The notes under the pieces are model-generated. The model was not told the origin of the DNA, ran no database searches, and worked only from the letters and a program-made list of their open reading frames with translations. 64,000 nt of DNA from Buttiauxella warmboldiae. Its GTDB lineage: Bacteria > Pseudomonadota > Gammaproteobacteria > Enterobacterales > Enterobacteriaceae. Numbering within the stretch: the first letter of the stretch is position 1; every line of letters begins with the position of its first letter. Below are positions 14,926-24,232 of the stretch, in pieces. The stretch covers positions 1 to 64,000 of the forward strand of contig NZ_RPOH01000010.1 of the NCBI RefSeq assembly GCF_003818135.1, given 5' to 3'. Position numbers and translations under genes: made by a program.

Positions 14926-17103
14926 TTAAAAATCATATCCCACGGTTGCCACCACGGAACGTTCTGCGCCCCAGTAGCAGTAACCCGTACCGTAGCAGCC
15001 TGCAACATAATCACGGCCAGTCAGGTTGGTGGCGTTAACCTGCACGAAAGCGCCTTTCAGAGCTGGCGTCCATGCGCCCATATCGGCGCGTACCATTGCA
15101 TCAAGCAGCGTCACAGAGGGAACGCGCAGGGTGTTTTCGTTATCTGCCCATTGTTTGCCAATATAGCGCACGCCCGCGCCCAGGCTGATACCGAAGTCGG
15201 CTTTAAACATGCCCCACAGGCTGGCCATTTGCTCCGGTGTGACGTACGGCGTGTTGCCGTTGTTACCATCAATGGCATCCCTGAAACGCACTTTGTTATA
15301 AGTATATCCGGCAAGAGTCGAGAAGCGTGGGTTCCACTGCGAGCGGGCTTCCAGCTCAACGCCCTGTGAGTGAACTTTACCCGCAGGCTCATAGTAGCTG
15401 CCCTGAACCACACGGTTACCCACATCTTTTTGCGTCAGGTCATACAGCGCCACGGTGTACATATCCGCGGTACCGGCCGGTTGATATTTCACGCCGGCTT
15501 CATACTGCTCTGAGGTCGTCGGTTTCAGCAGTTTGCCTTCGGCGTCCGGCAGCACCTGCGGAGTAATAGCCTGGCTGTAACTGATGTATGGAGAGATGCC
15601 GTTATTGAACGCGTAGAGCAGCGATGCGCGCCCGCTGAAGTGATCATCTGTACGGTTGTCAGTCACTTCCGTGCCAATAGTCTGGGTTACGATATGGCTT
15701 TTGGTCACAATGCGATCGTAACGGCCAGACAGCGTCATATGCCACTGGTCCCACTTCATATCATCCTGTAAGTAGATCCCGCTCTGCTGATACTGGCGTT
15801 TGCCCGCTTTGGTGAGCAAGCCCTGGTTAATAGTGGAGTAGGTGGTATCGCGCGGATCGTAATAGTAAAAACCGCCAGCGCCGCCGGATTCACCGGTCCA
15901 TGGGTTCAGATTGGTGGTGTAAGCGGAGTCATCCGACAGGCGATTGGTGAACTTATGGAATTCACCGCCCAGCACGACTTTGTGTTCAAGAGCGCCGGTC
16001 GCGAAATCGGCTTCCAGTTGGTTATCAATGGCATATGCGTCAAGGGATGATGTTTCACCGCTGTAATAACGAGTGAGCTCCTCGTGTGCCGCGTCGGCCC
16101 AGCCAATCTGGTAAGCCTGTTTCAGGTTAACGTTGGAGTGAGTGTAGCTGGCGTTAGAACGCAAGGCCCAGACATCATTAAAGCGGTGTGCGAACTCGTA
16201 GCTGTAGATCTGCTGGTGGCGCTTGAACTCATCGTTACCGGGTTCGACATCAGAGAAGCCGGTGCTGATTTTTCGCCCGGTGCTGGAATAGAGGCTGCCA
16301 TCTGCCGGAACGGAGCCGTGGAAGCCGCCAGAGGGATCTTTTTCCAGATACGCACGCAGCAGCAGCGAGGTGTTTTCGTCAGGCTGCCACAGCAGGGACG
16401 GCGAGATGGCATAGCGTTCTTCGCGCGTTTTTTCATATTGGGTGTCGGTATTTTTGGTCATACCGATGATGCGATACGCCCATTCGTCGTTAATCGCATT
16501 GGTATAGTCAAACGTCGTGCCGTTGGTGTTGTGATTTCCGTAGATTGCGCGTACGTGGCCCTCCGCGATGAACTGCGGGCGTTTCGAGGTTTCCATTACC
16601 AGACCGCCAGGAATCGTTTGCCCGTAAAGCGCCGAAGACGGCCCTTTGATCACGTCAATACGCTCGAGGAACCACGGGTCAACCTGCACCACGTTGTAGC
16701 TGCCGCCGTCGCTCATCAGGCGCAGGCCATCAAGGAAGATGTTATTCACATCCCCGCCGTGGAAACCGCGCAGCGCCACGGTGTCGTAGCGGGTTGCGCC
16801 GCCAGCAAAGCCGGTGAATACGCCTGGCGTATAGTTAAGGGCGCTGTTAACGGATAATGCACCCTGGTCATCAATTTGTTGACGCGTCACTACGGAAACA
16901 GACTGGCCGGTGGTGATTAACGGCTCATCGGTTTTGGTTGCGCCGCGGCTAATGGTTGTTGCGTATCCCTGAGTCGGGCTGGTGGCGGTTTCAGCCGGAG
17001 CGGCGGTCACGACGACGGTATCTTCCGCCATCACGTAAGTTGGCGCGGTTAGAGCAAGCGCGCAGAGTAAAGCGGAGCGCTTTACGGTAAAGGCCAGTTT
17101 CAT
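14926..17103 (-). CDS. TonB-dependent siderophore receptor (FoxA/FhuA class)
   Basis: Outer-membrane beta-barrel receptor, 725 aa, for import of a ferric siderophore driven by TonB-ExbB-ExbD. A signal sequence ends near VMA-ED and is followed at once by the TonB box DTVVVTA. The plug domain contains TTGQSVSVVTRQQIDDQGA and IDVIKGPSSALYGQ, and the 22-strand barrel ends in aromatic Phe (VVATVGYDF). The C-terminal CYGTGYCYWGAERSV with two cysteines resembles hydroxamate receptors such as FoxA and FhuA, so a ferrioxamine- or ferrichrome-type ligand is likely. The exact ligand cannot be read from sequence. A Fur-like box lies about 100 bp upstream. It is a stand-alone gene with terminators on both sides. 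Confidence 0.85.
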   Translation of the reverse strand: MKLAFTVKRSALLCALALTAPTYVMAEDTVVVTAAPAETATSPTQGYATTISRGATKTDEPLITTGQSVSVVTRQQIDDQGALSVNSALNYTPGVFTGFAGGATRYDTVALRGFHGGDVNNIFLDGLRLMSDGGSYNVVQVDPWFLERIDVIKGPSSALYGQTIPGGLVMETSKRPQFIAEGHVRAIYGNHNTNGTTFDYTNAINDEWAYRIIGMTKNTDTQYEKTREERYAISPSLLWQPDENTSLLLRAYLEKDPSGGFHGSVPADGSLYSSTGRKISTGFSDVEPGNDEFKRHQQIYSYEFAHRFNDVWALRSNASYTHSNVNLKQAYQIGWADAAHEELTRYYSGETSSLDAYAIDNQLEADFATGALEHKVVLGGEFHKFTNRLSDDSAYTTNLNPWTGESGGAGGFYYYDPRDTTYSTINQGLLTKAGKRQYQQSGIYLQDDMKWDQWHMTLSGRYDRIVTKSHIVTQTIGTEVTDNRTDDHFSGRASLLYAFNNGISPYISYSQAITPQVLPDAEGKLLKPTTSEQYEAGVKYQPAGTADMYTVALYDLTQKDVGNRVVQGSYYEPAGKVHSQGVELEARSQWNPRFSTLAGYTYNKVRFRDAIDGNNGNTPYVTPEQMASLWGMFKADFGISLGAGVRYIGKQWADNENTLRVPSVTLLDAMVRADMGAWTPALKGAFVQVNATNLTGRDYVAGCYGTGYCYWGAERSVVATVGYDF

Positions 17104-17203
17104 TGAGTTATTTTCCCGAGAAGGTCTTTTGTCATCACCCGAAGCGCCGATCTATGCCAGCAAACCAGATATCCATTCAGGTGATACCACTGCATATAGA
17201 AAT

Positions 17204-17222
17204 ACGAATTATTATCGTTATT
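17204..17222. promoter_or_regulatory. Fur-like box upstream of the siderophore receptor
   Basis: Read on the minus strand the sequence is AATAACGATAATAATTCGT, which matches the 19-bp Fur consensus GATAATGATAATCATTATC at 13 positions, including an intact central GATAAT. It lies about 100 bp upstream of the receptor start codon, where iron repression would be expected. Confidence 0.6.
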
Positions 17223-17312
17223 GTTTACTTATTCAATTAAAAAAATTGACTAATCTGGGATTAAAGGCCATGAAAAGATTAATGTTTTTGATGAAGGGGA
17301 CGGCTGGAAAGG

Positions 17313-17346
17313 GCTCTCTCCCTCCTCATAAAGCAAGGGAGAGAGC
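17313..17346 (-). terminator. treA terminator hairpin
   Basis: GCTCTCTCCCT (17313-17323) and AGGGAGAGAGC (17336-17346) form a perfect 11-bp stem 14 bp beyond the treA stop. On the minus strand only a weak pyrimidine stretch follows. The remaining bases up to the receptor gene hold only its promoter region. Confidence 0.6.
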
Positions 17347-17359
17347 AAGGCTGGGGGGA

Positions 17360-19072
17360 TTATTGCGCCGTTGCCGCGGCCGGTTTTGTGGATTCCGTCA
17401 CCGGGCCTGGCGTTGCCGAAGGTAATTTATCCGGCGTTGAGTCGCAGGGTTTCTCTTTGCCACATAATAAGTCGAGCATCTTCAGGGTGACGCCGTTGGT
17501 CCAGCCAAAGCCGTCCTGCAGAGGATATTCACCGCCGCCACCGCCGGTACCGGTGCTGGATACGTCATACTTCTCAACCAGTTTCTGCTCGCGGTCGTAG
17601 GTATGCTGTACGTTGGTCAGGAAGCGCCAGGTGACCTCCATTGCTAAATCTTTATGCCCGTAATTTTGCAGACCTTCGGTTGCCACCCATTGCAACGGAG
17701 CCCAGCCGTTAGGCGCATCCCACTGCTGGCCCGTTTTCAGGTTCGTTGTGGCAAGCCCCCCGGCTTTCAGCAGCTGCGCACGGGTAACGGTTGCCATCTT
17801 ATCCGCGCGCTCCTTTGCCGCGGCATTAACATACAGCGGGAACAGGGCTGCCGCGGTCAATTGCGAACGCACGGCGTGAGTCTTCAGATCGTAATCGGCA
17901 TACCAGCCCTGTTTTGCATTCCACAAATGGCTTTCCATTGCTTTCTGACGAGCATCCGCCAGCTGCTGGTATTGCGTGGCGGCAGCGTTATCTTTTGCGA
18001 CGTTGCTGGCGTGGGCCAGCGTTTTCTCCAGCTGGAATAACAGCGCGTTTAAATCCACCGGCACAATAGAGGTGGTACGAATCGAACCAAGCTGTTCCGG
18101 GTTATCCATCCAGCGCGAGCTGAAATCCCAGCCGGACGCCGCGGCGGCGCGTAGATCGCGGTAGATCTCCGTCGCCGGGCGATTCGGGTTATTCTTCGCG
18201 GTGGTGACATCGTCAAGATATGATTCGGTGCGCGGCGTATCGCGTTCGTCCCAATAGCGGTTCAGGACGGAACCATCTTTGAGTTTCACCACGCGCAAGC
18301 TCCCAGCGCCCGGCTGCAGCGTATCGCTACCCTGCATCCAGTAAGCGTACTCTTTTTTCAGCTGTGGTAAATAGGTGGCGTAAGTTGCATCGCCATTGTG
18401 GCTGGCAAGCAGCCTGACCATAAAGGCAAAGAACGGCGGCTGCGAGCGGCTCAGATAGTAGCTGCGGTTGCCGTTGGGAATATGCCCCCAGGCATCGATT
18501 TCATGGGCGAAGTTATCGACCATATCCTGTATTTTTTCCCAGTGGCCGCTTTGCGCCAGCCCAAGCATGGTGAAATAGCTATCCCAGTAATAAACCTCGC
18601 GGAAACGCCCGCCCGGAACAACGTACGGCTTAGGTAGCGGCAGCAAAGAATCCCATTTGCTTACGCTGTCCGTGGTGCGTGTGAGCACCGGCCACAGGCC
18701 GTCAATATGTTCGCGCAGCGTTTGTCCTTCAGGAGGCACATACTTTTCACTCTCTTTGGGCAGGATGAAATTCACCTTCACAAAATGGCGTAAGTCGAAG
18801 CCGGACTGAGTGCGCTGCATGCGGTAATCCGCAAGGATCATCAGCGGATCGTTTTTCGGCACCGCGTCAGCAAAGGTCTTCTGGTCGGGGAACAATTTTG
18901 CCGTCTGGACATCAGTAAACAGCGGCCCAAGCAGCACGTCCGGCGGCTGAGGCTGCGGTTGTAACCCGTCCGCTGCCGAAGCGGGCAGAGTAAAAGTGAC
19001 GAACGCGCAGCCGAGAGCTATTTGAATCGCAAATAATAAAGTACGAGAACGGCGCAAAACAGGAATGGTCAT
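17360..19072 (-). CDS. treA: Periplasmic trehalase TreA
   Basis: Glycoside hydrolase family 37 enzyme that splits trehalose into two glucose molecules in the periplasm, letting cells use trehalose at high osmolarity. It has 570 residues (E. coli TreA 565). A signal peptide of about 34 residues ends at LPASA-AD. Both family signatures are present: [20 protein letters not shown] near residue 155 and [13 protein letters not shown] near 455. A glycine-rich [21 protein letters not shown] stretch near the C-terminus is also typical. The proline/threonine-rich tail after residue 545 is variable in the family. GGAG lies upstream of the ATG. In E. coli treA is osmotically induced and RpoS-dependent. 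Confidence 0.96.
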   Translation of the reverse strand: MTIPVLRRSRTLLFAIQIALGCAFVTFTLPASAADGLQPQPQPPDVLLGPLFTDVQTAKLFPDQKTFADAVPKNDPLMILADYRMQRTQSGFDLRHFVKVNFILPKESEKYVPPEGQTLREHIDGLWPVLTRTTDSVSKWDSLLPLPKPYVVPGGRFREVYYWDSYFTMLGLAQSGHWEKIQDMVDNFAHEIDAWGHIPNGNRSYYLSRSQPPFFAFMVRLLASHNGDATYATYLPQLKKEYAYWMQGSDTLQPGAGSLRVVKLKDGSVLNRYWDERDTPRTESYLDDVTTAKNNPNRPATEIYRDLRAAAASGWDFSSRWMDNPEQLGSIRTTSIVPVDLNALLFQLEKTLAHASNVAKDNAAATQYQQLADARQKAMESHLWNAKQGWYADYDLKTHAVRSQLTAAALFPLYVNAAAKERADKMATVTRAQLLKAGGLATTNLKTGQQWDAPNGWAPLQWVATEGLQNYGHKDLAMEVTWRFLTNVQHTYDREQKLVEKYDVSSTGTGGGGGEYPLQDGFGWTNGVTLKMLDLLCGKEKPCDSTPDKLPSATPGPVTESTKPAAATAQ

Positions 19073-19574
19073 TTATTTTTCTCCTTGTCAGGTTCGCGTG
19101 AAAATTTTCGCGATCAACCCAATGAAAACCTTAGACGATTTTCCGGGCAGTGAAAGGAGAGATGTCGCATCTTGCTATAAAGCAGATGATTTACCGAGAT
19201 CAAAGCTACGATTTGTAAGGAAAAGCAGTCGCTGAATCTTTATCCTGACTATGTCTGTACTGATGAAATGATAACTACGTCCCAAATATCAATCATTTTA
19301 ACGGAATCACAGTTTTTATATATGAAAGTTAACATAGAGTAAACCCCAGCATTACGCTGAATAATAAAACTTAATTGTAAGTTACAACAACATGTATAAT
19401 GCAAGTGGTTTCACATATAAAAGTAAATTCCATAAGGTGATAAAATATCCTCGTTATGATCACGGTTTAACATTAAATACCCGGCGTTTAGATAAATTGA
19501 CTCGTCATTTCTGATGAATAATATACCAATATTCAAAGCTATTTTGTGTTTAATTAAACTATTCGGTAAAGAAA
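19073..19574. promoter_or_regulatory. AT-rich divergent control region between treA and the dehydratase gene
   Basis: A 502-bp gap without a convincing gene. Near treA there is an interrupted inverted repeat built on GCG-GAAAATTTTC-GCG (19096-19112). Further right, TTGTAAGTTACAA (19375-19387) is a perfect 13-bp palindrome 7 bp upstream of a TATAAT -10 element (19395-19400), so it overlaps the expected -35 position. This is a good place for a repressor operator, perhaps for the IclR-type protein at 23466. Promoter and operator calls are by eye. Confidence 0.4.
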
Positions 19575-21293
19575 ATGAAAAATCGCAGAAGTCATGAATG
19601 GTTTGGTCGAAAAGATAAATCCGGTTTTATTGCCCGTAGCTGGTTAAAGAATCAGGGATTACCGAATGATGTATTTGATGGTCGGCCAGTTATTGGTATA
19701 TGTAATAGCTGGTCAGAATTAACACCCTGTAATGCTCATTTAAGGGATCTTGCAGAGCATGTAAAAAAAGGGGTGTTAGAAGCAGGGGGGATTGCATTTG
19801 AATTTCCGGTGATGTCACTTGGTGAGGCATTAATGAAACCAACGACCATGCTATTCCGTAATTTAGCCAGCATGGATGTTGAAGAATCACTACGTGGAAA
19901 TCCATTAGATGGCGTGGTTATTCTAGCCAACTGTGACAAAACCACTCCCGCTTGTTTGATGGGGGCTGCAAGTGTTGATATTCCTACGATTGTGGTGAGT
20001 GGTGGCCCAATGCTCAACGGTAAACATCAGGGGCAGGATATTGGGTCAGGAACAGATCTCTGGAAGTTTAGCGAAGACCTCCGCGCACAAGTGATTTCTC
20101 AGGCCGAGTTTGATGAAACTGAAAATAGTATGTCTCGCAGTCCTGGGGCTTGTAATACGATGGGAACCGCATCAACAATAGCTTGTATGGTGGAAGCACT
20201 AGGGTTGTCATTACCTGGTTCAGCTGCCATTCCTGCAGTAGATGCAAATCGCCGTCGCGTTGCCCGTTTATCCGGCAGGCGTATTGTTGAACTGGTAGAA
20301 CAAGATATAAAACTGTCAGATATTCTTACGCGGCAGGCATTTGAAAATGCAATCATTGTGAATGCAGCAATCGGTGGTTCAACTAATTTTATTCTTCATC
20401 TATTAGCGATTGCAGGAAGAATTGGTGTATCGCTAACGTTGGAAGAATTTGATAATCTTAGTCAACATATTCCGTTGTTGGCAAATTTAAAACCATCAGG
20501 TAATTATTTAATGGAGGATTTTTATTATGCAGGAGGAGTGCCTGCCGTAGTTAAACAACTCATACATAAATTACATTCTGGTGTAATTCAGATTAATGGC
20601 CATACACTTGAGAATAATTATCGAGGAAGTAAGATATACAATAAATATGTCATTAGGCCGTTTAATGATCCACTTCAGGGAAATGCGGGTACTGTAGTTC
20701 TTAAGGGTAATTTATGTCCAGATGGAGCAGTGATCAAACCCTCAGCGGCAACACCTGAATTACTTAATCATAAAGCTAAAGCATATGTATTCGAAAATAT
20801 TGAACAGTATAATTTAGAAATCAATGACCCCGAACTTCCTGTTGATAAAAATACAATTTTAGTTCTTAAGGGGGCAGGCCCTAAAGGTTACCCGGGAATG
20901 CCTGAGGTCGGGAACTTCGGGTTGCCAAAAGTCATATTGGATCAAGGTATTAGAGACATGATTCGTATTTCTGATGGCCGCATGTCAGGTACGGCTTTTG
21001 GCACGATTGTATTGCATGTTTGTCCTGAATCATCAGTCGGAGGCCCATTGGCCTTCGTACAAACCGGCGATGTTATCGAATTAAGCATCGAAACACGTTG
21101 CTTGACTCTCCATATTTCAGATGAGGAGCTATATCACAGAAAGAAAAACTGGACTGCTGTATTACCTTATTTTCCACGTGGCTACGTCAATATGTATATG
21201 AATACCGTTCAGCAGGCGAACCTTGGTGCCGATTTGGATTTTCTGGTCGGAAAATCAGGCTACCATATTGATCGTGAACCTCACCCTGAGTAA
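19575..21293 (+). CDS. IlvD/Edd-family dehydratase (probably a sugar-acid or dihydroxy-acid dehydratase)
   Basis: 572-residue iron-sulphur dehydratase that would remove water from a 2,3-dihydroxy acid to give a 2-keto-3-deoxy acid. Cysteines 43 (GICNSW), 120 (NCDKTTPA) and 193 (GACNTMGTAST) align with the cluster ligands of [2Fe-2S] pentonate dehydratases. Lys122 corresponds to the carbamylated magnesium ligand. Late motifs GPKGYPGMPE and DGRMSGTAFG are intact. The neighbours (RraA-fold protein, MFS carrier, IclR regulator) point to catabolism of a sugar acid rather than to branched-chain amino acid synthesis. Base composition is far more AT-rich than in the flanking genes. The exact substrate is not recognisable. 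Confidence 0.85.
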   Translation: MKNRRSHEWFGRKDKSGFIARSWLKNQGLPNDVFDGRPVIGICNSWSELTPCNAHLRDLAEHVKKGVLEAGGIAFEFPVMSLGEALMKPTTMLFRNLASMDVEESLRGNPLDGVVILANCDKTTPACLMGAASVDIPTIVVSGGPMLNGKHQGQDIGSGTDLWKFSEDLRAQVISQAEFDETENSMSRSPGACNTMGTASTIACMVEALGLSLPGSAAIPAVDANRRRVARLSGRRIVELVEQDIKLSDILTRQAFENAIIVNAAIGGSTNFILHLLAIAGRIGVSLTLEEFDNLSQHIPLLANLKPSGNYLMEDFYYAGGVPAVVKQLIHKLHSGVIQINGHTLENNYRGSKIYNKYVIRPFNDPLQGNAGTVVLKGNLCPDGAVIKPSAATPELLNHKAKAYVFENIEQYNLEINDPELPVDKNTILVLKGAGPKGYPGMPEVGNFGLPKVILDQGIRDMIRISDGRMSGTAFGTIVLHVCPESSVGGPLAFVQTGDVIELSIETRCLTLHISDEELYHRKKNWTAVLPYFPRGYVNMYMNTVQQANLGADLDFLVGKSGYHIDREPHPE

Positions 21294-21313
21294 TAAATTT
21301 TCTGGAGAAAAGT

Positions 21314-22006
21314 ATGAGTCATTATTGGTCTGGGGATAAAGCTCTGTTTGAACTGGCGAAAGAGAAATTATTTGTTGCATTGGTTGGTGATATATTAGAT
21401 ACGATGGGATTACAAAAACAGTTCCTTAGCCCGAATTTAAAACCTATAGAAAGTAATATGGTTATTATTGGTAGAGCTATGCCCGTTTTAGAAGCTGATT
21501 ATTTTCAAAGTGAATATTCAGGAAATCACATATTAAGCGCTAAACCTTTTGGTTTGATGTTTCATGCACTGGATGATCTTAAAGCAAATGAAGTTTACAT
21601 TTGTGTAGGTGGTTCATTACGATATGCTCAATGGGGTGGGTTAATGTCAATGCGTGCTATGCAATGTGGTGCCGCAGGAGCCGTTATCCATGGTTATCAT
21701 CGTGATACTAACGAAATTTTAAGGCTTGGTTTGCCGGTTGCGTCATTTGGCAGCTATGCACAAGATCAAGGCCCAAGAGGAAAGGTGGTGGATTGGCGTG
21801 TCCCTGTTGAACTTGATGGTGTAAAAGTGAAACCTGGCGATGTTATTTATGGTGACCGTGATGGTGTATTAGTTATCCCAGAACAGGCAGTAGATGATGC
21901 ATTTCATGGTGCGTTTGAAAAAGCAAAAAGCGAAAGCAAAGTATTTTCCGCACTTAAAAATGGTATGAGTACAGTCGAAGCGTTTGATAAGTTCGGTATT
22001 ATGTGA
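21314..22006 (+). CDS. RraA-fold protein, possible 4-hydroxy-2-oxoacid aldolase or decarboxylase
   Basis: 230-residue protein of the RraA/dimethylmenaquinone methyltransferase-like family. Members act either as inhibitors of RNase E or as divalent-metal aldolases and oxaloacetate decarboxylases (HMG/CHA aldolase type). The region GGLMSMRAMQCGAAGAVIHGYHRDTNEI carries a family core, although the usual GxxAATAAK-like start is altered. DVIYGDRDGVLVIP near residue 175 is typical. Placement 20 bp after a sugar-acid dehydratase suggests it cleaves or decarboxylates the keto acid product, a metabolic rather than RNase role. Composition is AT-rich like its neighbours. Confidence 0.75.
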   Translation: MSHYWSGDKALFELAKEKLFVALVGDILDTMGLQKQFLSPNLKPIESNMVIIGRAMPVLEADYFQSEYSGNHILSAKPFGLMFHALDDLKANEVYICVGGSLRYAQWGGLMSMRAMQCGAAGAVIHGYHRDTNEILRLGLPVASFGSYAQDQGPRGKVVDWRVPVELDGVKVKPGDVIYGDRDGVLVIPEQAVDDAFHGAFEKAKSESKVFSALKNGMSTVEAFDKFGIM

Positions 22007-22039
22007 TTCTGATATTTAAAATCATACAGGAATACTATT

Positions 22040-23371
22040 ATGTCCATTTCTAATCATGATATTGAATTGAATATTATAAAAAAGATAAATTTTAGAATAG
22101 TGCCGATTATGGTAATGCTTTATATTATCGCCTATATCGATCGGCAAAATATAAGCTTTGCGAAACTTCACATGATAGATAGCTTAGGTTTAAGCGAAAC
22201 AGCATTTGGATTGGGAGCCTCTTTGTTTTTTATTGGTTATCTGTTCTTTGAAGTTCCAAGTAATATTCTGTTACACAGGCTAGGCGCCAGAGTTTGGTTC
22301 GCCAGAATTATGGCAACTTGGGGCGTAATTACCATCATCATGGCATTCACCACCAATATTACAATGTTTTATGTCTTAAGATTTTTAATCGGTGTAGCAG
22401 AAGCCGGGTTATATCCAGGGCTGCTTTATTATATAACCAAGTGGTTCCCTTTGAGCTACCGTCCTAAAGTTGTAGGCTATCTTATTATTGCAAGTTTAGG
22501 CGCCAATTTACTTGGTGCACCACTTAACGGCATGCTGCTTAGTATCCACGGCACATTAAATTTAGAGGGTTGGCAGTGGATATTTATCGGCACTGGAATT
22601 CCTGCTGTTGTTTTTATTCTTCCTGTCTTGTTGTGGTTGCCTGAATCACCTGAAAAAGCGAAATTTTTAGCTGAAGATGAAAAATCGTGGCTGAATCATA
22701 AACTTCATTCTGAAGAGATTAAGCATCAGGACAGAAATGTAAATAGTGTACTCAAAACACTGAAAGATAGTCGGGTACTTTTGTTAGCACTGGTATTGGG
22801 TTTCATCTCTTTCGGTGCTTATGGGTTAAGTTATTGGATGCCGACAATTGTCAAAGGATTTGGTGCTACGGATATGCAGAACGGGCTGATTAATATGATT
22901 CCGTGGTCGATGGCAATTCTATTGCTCATTTGGATGACTCGTAAACCGTCACGTACTGTTGATCCGGTAAAAAACATTGCTATTCCTATGTTTACTTCCG
23001 CTATTTTTCTGGCTGGAAGTGCTGCGTTTATTACACTACCTTGGCTGAGTTTTCTGTGTATCACGGTAGTTATAATGGCTATTTTTTCGATACAACCGTG
23101 CTTCTGGACACTCACTCGTTTCCTTGGGCATTCAGCAGCAGCTGCAGGTTTGGCGGCAATAAATTCATTGGCAAACTTGGGTGGCTTCTTTGCACAAAAT
23201 AGTGTGCCAGCGATCAAAGATCTCACCGGAAATAGCAGCTACCCTATGTACTATCTTGGTTTCTGTATGTGCATTGGTGGTATTGTAACATTGTTGGTTA
23301 TTCGCTACTTACGCAAGCGAGAAACATTAGAGATAAATTTAAACTACTCGGATGCTACCCACCAACATTAG
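22040..23371 (+). CDS. MFS transporter, anion:cation symporter type
   Basis: 443-residue major facilitator with about twelve membrane segments, of the ACS family that includes the D-galactonate, glucarate and 4-hydroxyphenylacetate carriers. The loop 2-3 region reads GYLFFEVPSNILLHRLGARVWFARIM, a typical ACS signature, and DRQNISFAKL follows segment 1. It lies 33 bp after the RraA-fold gene in the same direction, so it most likely imports the organic acid used by this operon. An intrinsic terminator follows at 23377. Confidence 0.85.
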   Translation: MSISNHDIELNIIKKINFRIVPIMVMLYIIAYIDRQNISFAKLHMIDSLGLSETAFGLGASLFFIGYLFFEVPSNILLHRLGARVWFARIMATWGVITIIMAFTTNITMFYVLRFLIGVAEAGLYPGLLYYITKWFPLSYRPKVVGYLIIASLGANLLGAPLNGMLLSIHGTLNLEGWQWIFIGTGIPAVVFILPVLLWLPESPEKAKFLAEDEKSWLNHKLHSEEIKHQDRNVNSVLKTLKDSRVLLLALVLGFISFGAYGLSYWMPTIVKGFGATDMQNGLINMIPWSMAILLLIWMTRKPSRTVDPVKNIAIPMFTSAIFLAGSAAFITLPWLSFLCITVVIMAIFSIQPCFWTLTRFLGHSAAAAGLAAINSLANLGGFFAQNSVPAIKDLTGNSSYPMYYLGFCMCIGGIVTLLVIRYLRKRETLEINLNYSDATHQH

Positions 23372-23376
23372 CTTTT

Positions 23377-23411
23377 AAAACCTATCGTCATTTTTTATGG
23401 TGATAGGTTTT
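23377..23411 (+). terminator. Terminator after the MFS transporter gene
   Basis: AAAACCTATC with GTCA, and TGGTGATAGGTTTT, form a long stem around a T-rich loop just after the transporter stop. It separates the three-gene catabolic unit from the regulator gene. Confidence 0.65.
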
Positions 23412-23465
23412 ACGATAAAAAAGATGTAATTTAATACGCAGATTGTCCAGGGGAATGGCTTTGAT

Positions 23466-24212
23466 ATGACGAATAATAAAATTGTATATAAAGCCCCTGC
23501 ATTGAGTCGAGGCTTACAAGTCATTGATTTTTTGGCACAGAACGGAAAGCCAAAAAGTATGAGTGAGCTGGTATCTGAGTTACACCTTTCATTTAACCAG
23601 CTTTATAGAATCATTGCCTGTTTAAAAAATGAAGGTTATTTATATCAGGATGAAAACCGCCATTATTTTTTGACTGATAAAATTGTATTCAAACATCGTT
23701 CATTATTTATTGAAAAATTTTCTGCTTCGGAAATTTGTAAAAAGCTAATGAAGGAATTTACCTGGCAGACTAACCAATCTTGCCATTTAGCTGGCTTGCG
23801 CGACGATAATTTTTGGGTTTTCTGTCATGCTCACCCAGATTTCTCCCTTTCTATAAGCGCACGTGAAGGGTCAATTCTGAACACTGTTAAATCCAGTTCT
23901 GCGCTGCTTTTTTTAGCCTTAGCAAACGACTATGATGCATGGAAACTGATGCGTAGTTATCGTTTAACGCCAGAGCTACGGCTGTTACTCATCGAGCAAA
24001 TAAATACTATTAGAGAAAAAGGTTACTCGGAGATACAACACGATCGCATTATTGGATTAACATCACTTTCTTTTCCTGTCACGGCAGTCACAGGTTATGC
24101 GTTAGCCACTATTACCTGTCCTTATTTTGATCATATCCCTGGTGATTACAGCGAGCTTAAAGAACGTTTACGCCGACTTGGACAAGATTTGAGTCAGCGC
24201 CTTAATTCCTGA
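23466..24212 (+). CDS. IclR-family transcriptional regulator
   Basis: 248-residue regulator. The N-terminal winged helix has the family order ALSRGLQVIDFLAQ, then MSELVSELHLSFNQLYRIIACLKNEGYL with recognition helix around residues 40-55. The C-terminal effector domain includes LAGLRDDNFWVFCHAHP and the block IREKGYSEIQHDRIIGLTSLSFPV. IclR proteins usually bind small organic acids and control the adjacent catabolic operon, which fits here. It is AT-rich and shares the direction of the operon but has its own leader behind the terminator. It marks the right end of the AT-rich segment. Confidence 0.85.
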   Translation: MTNNKIVYKAPALSRGLQVIDFLAQNGKPKSMSELVSELHLSFNQLYRIIACLKNEGYLYQDENRHYFLTDKIVFKHRSLFIEKFSASEICKKLMKEFTWQTNQSCHLAGLRDDNFWVFCHAHPDFSLSISAREGSILNTVKSSSALLFLALANDYDAWKLMRSYRLTPELRLLLIEQINTIREKGYSEIQHDRIIGLTSLSFPVTAVTGYALATITCPYFDHIPGDYSELKERLRRLGQDLSQRLNS

Positions 24213-24232
24213 CTACCGCTACTGTTTCCACC

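Noticed and set aside
16084-16857. 257-codon open frame antisense to the siderophore receptor gene
   Set aside because: It is explained by codon bias of the receptor gene and has no recognisable domain or good ribosome site.
17129-17425. 98-codon open frame upstream of the receptor gene
   Set aside because: It crosses the Fur-like box, a treA terminator hairpin and the 3' end of treA; no domain is visible.
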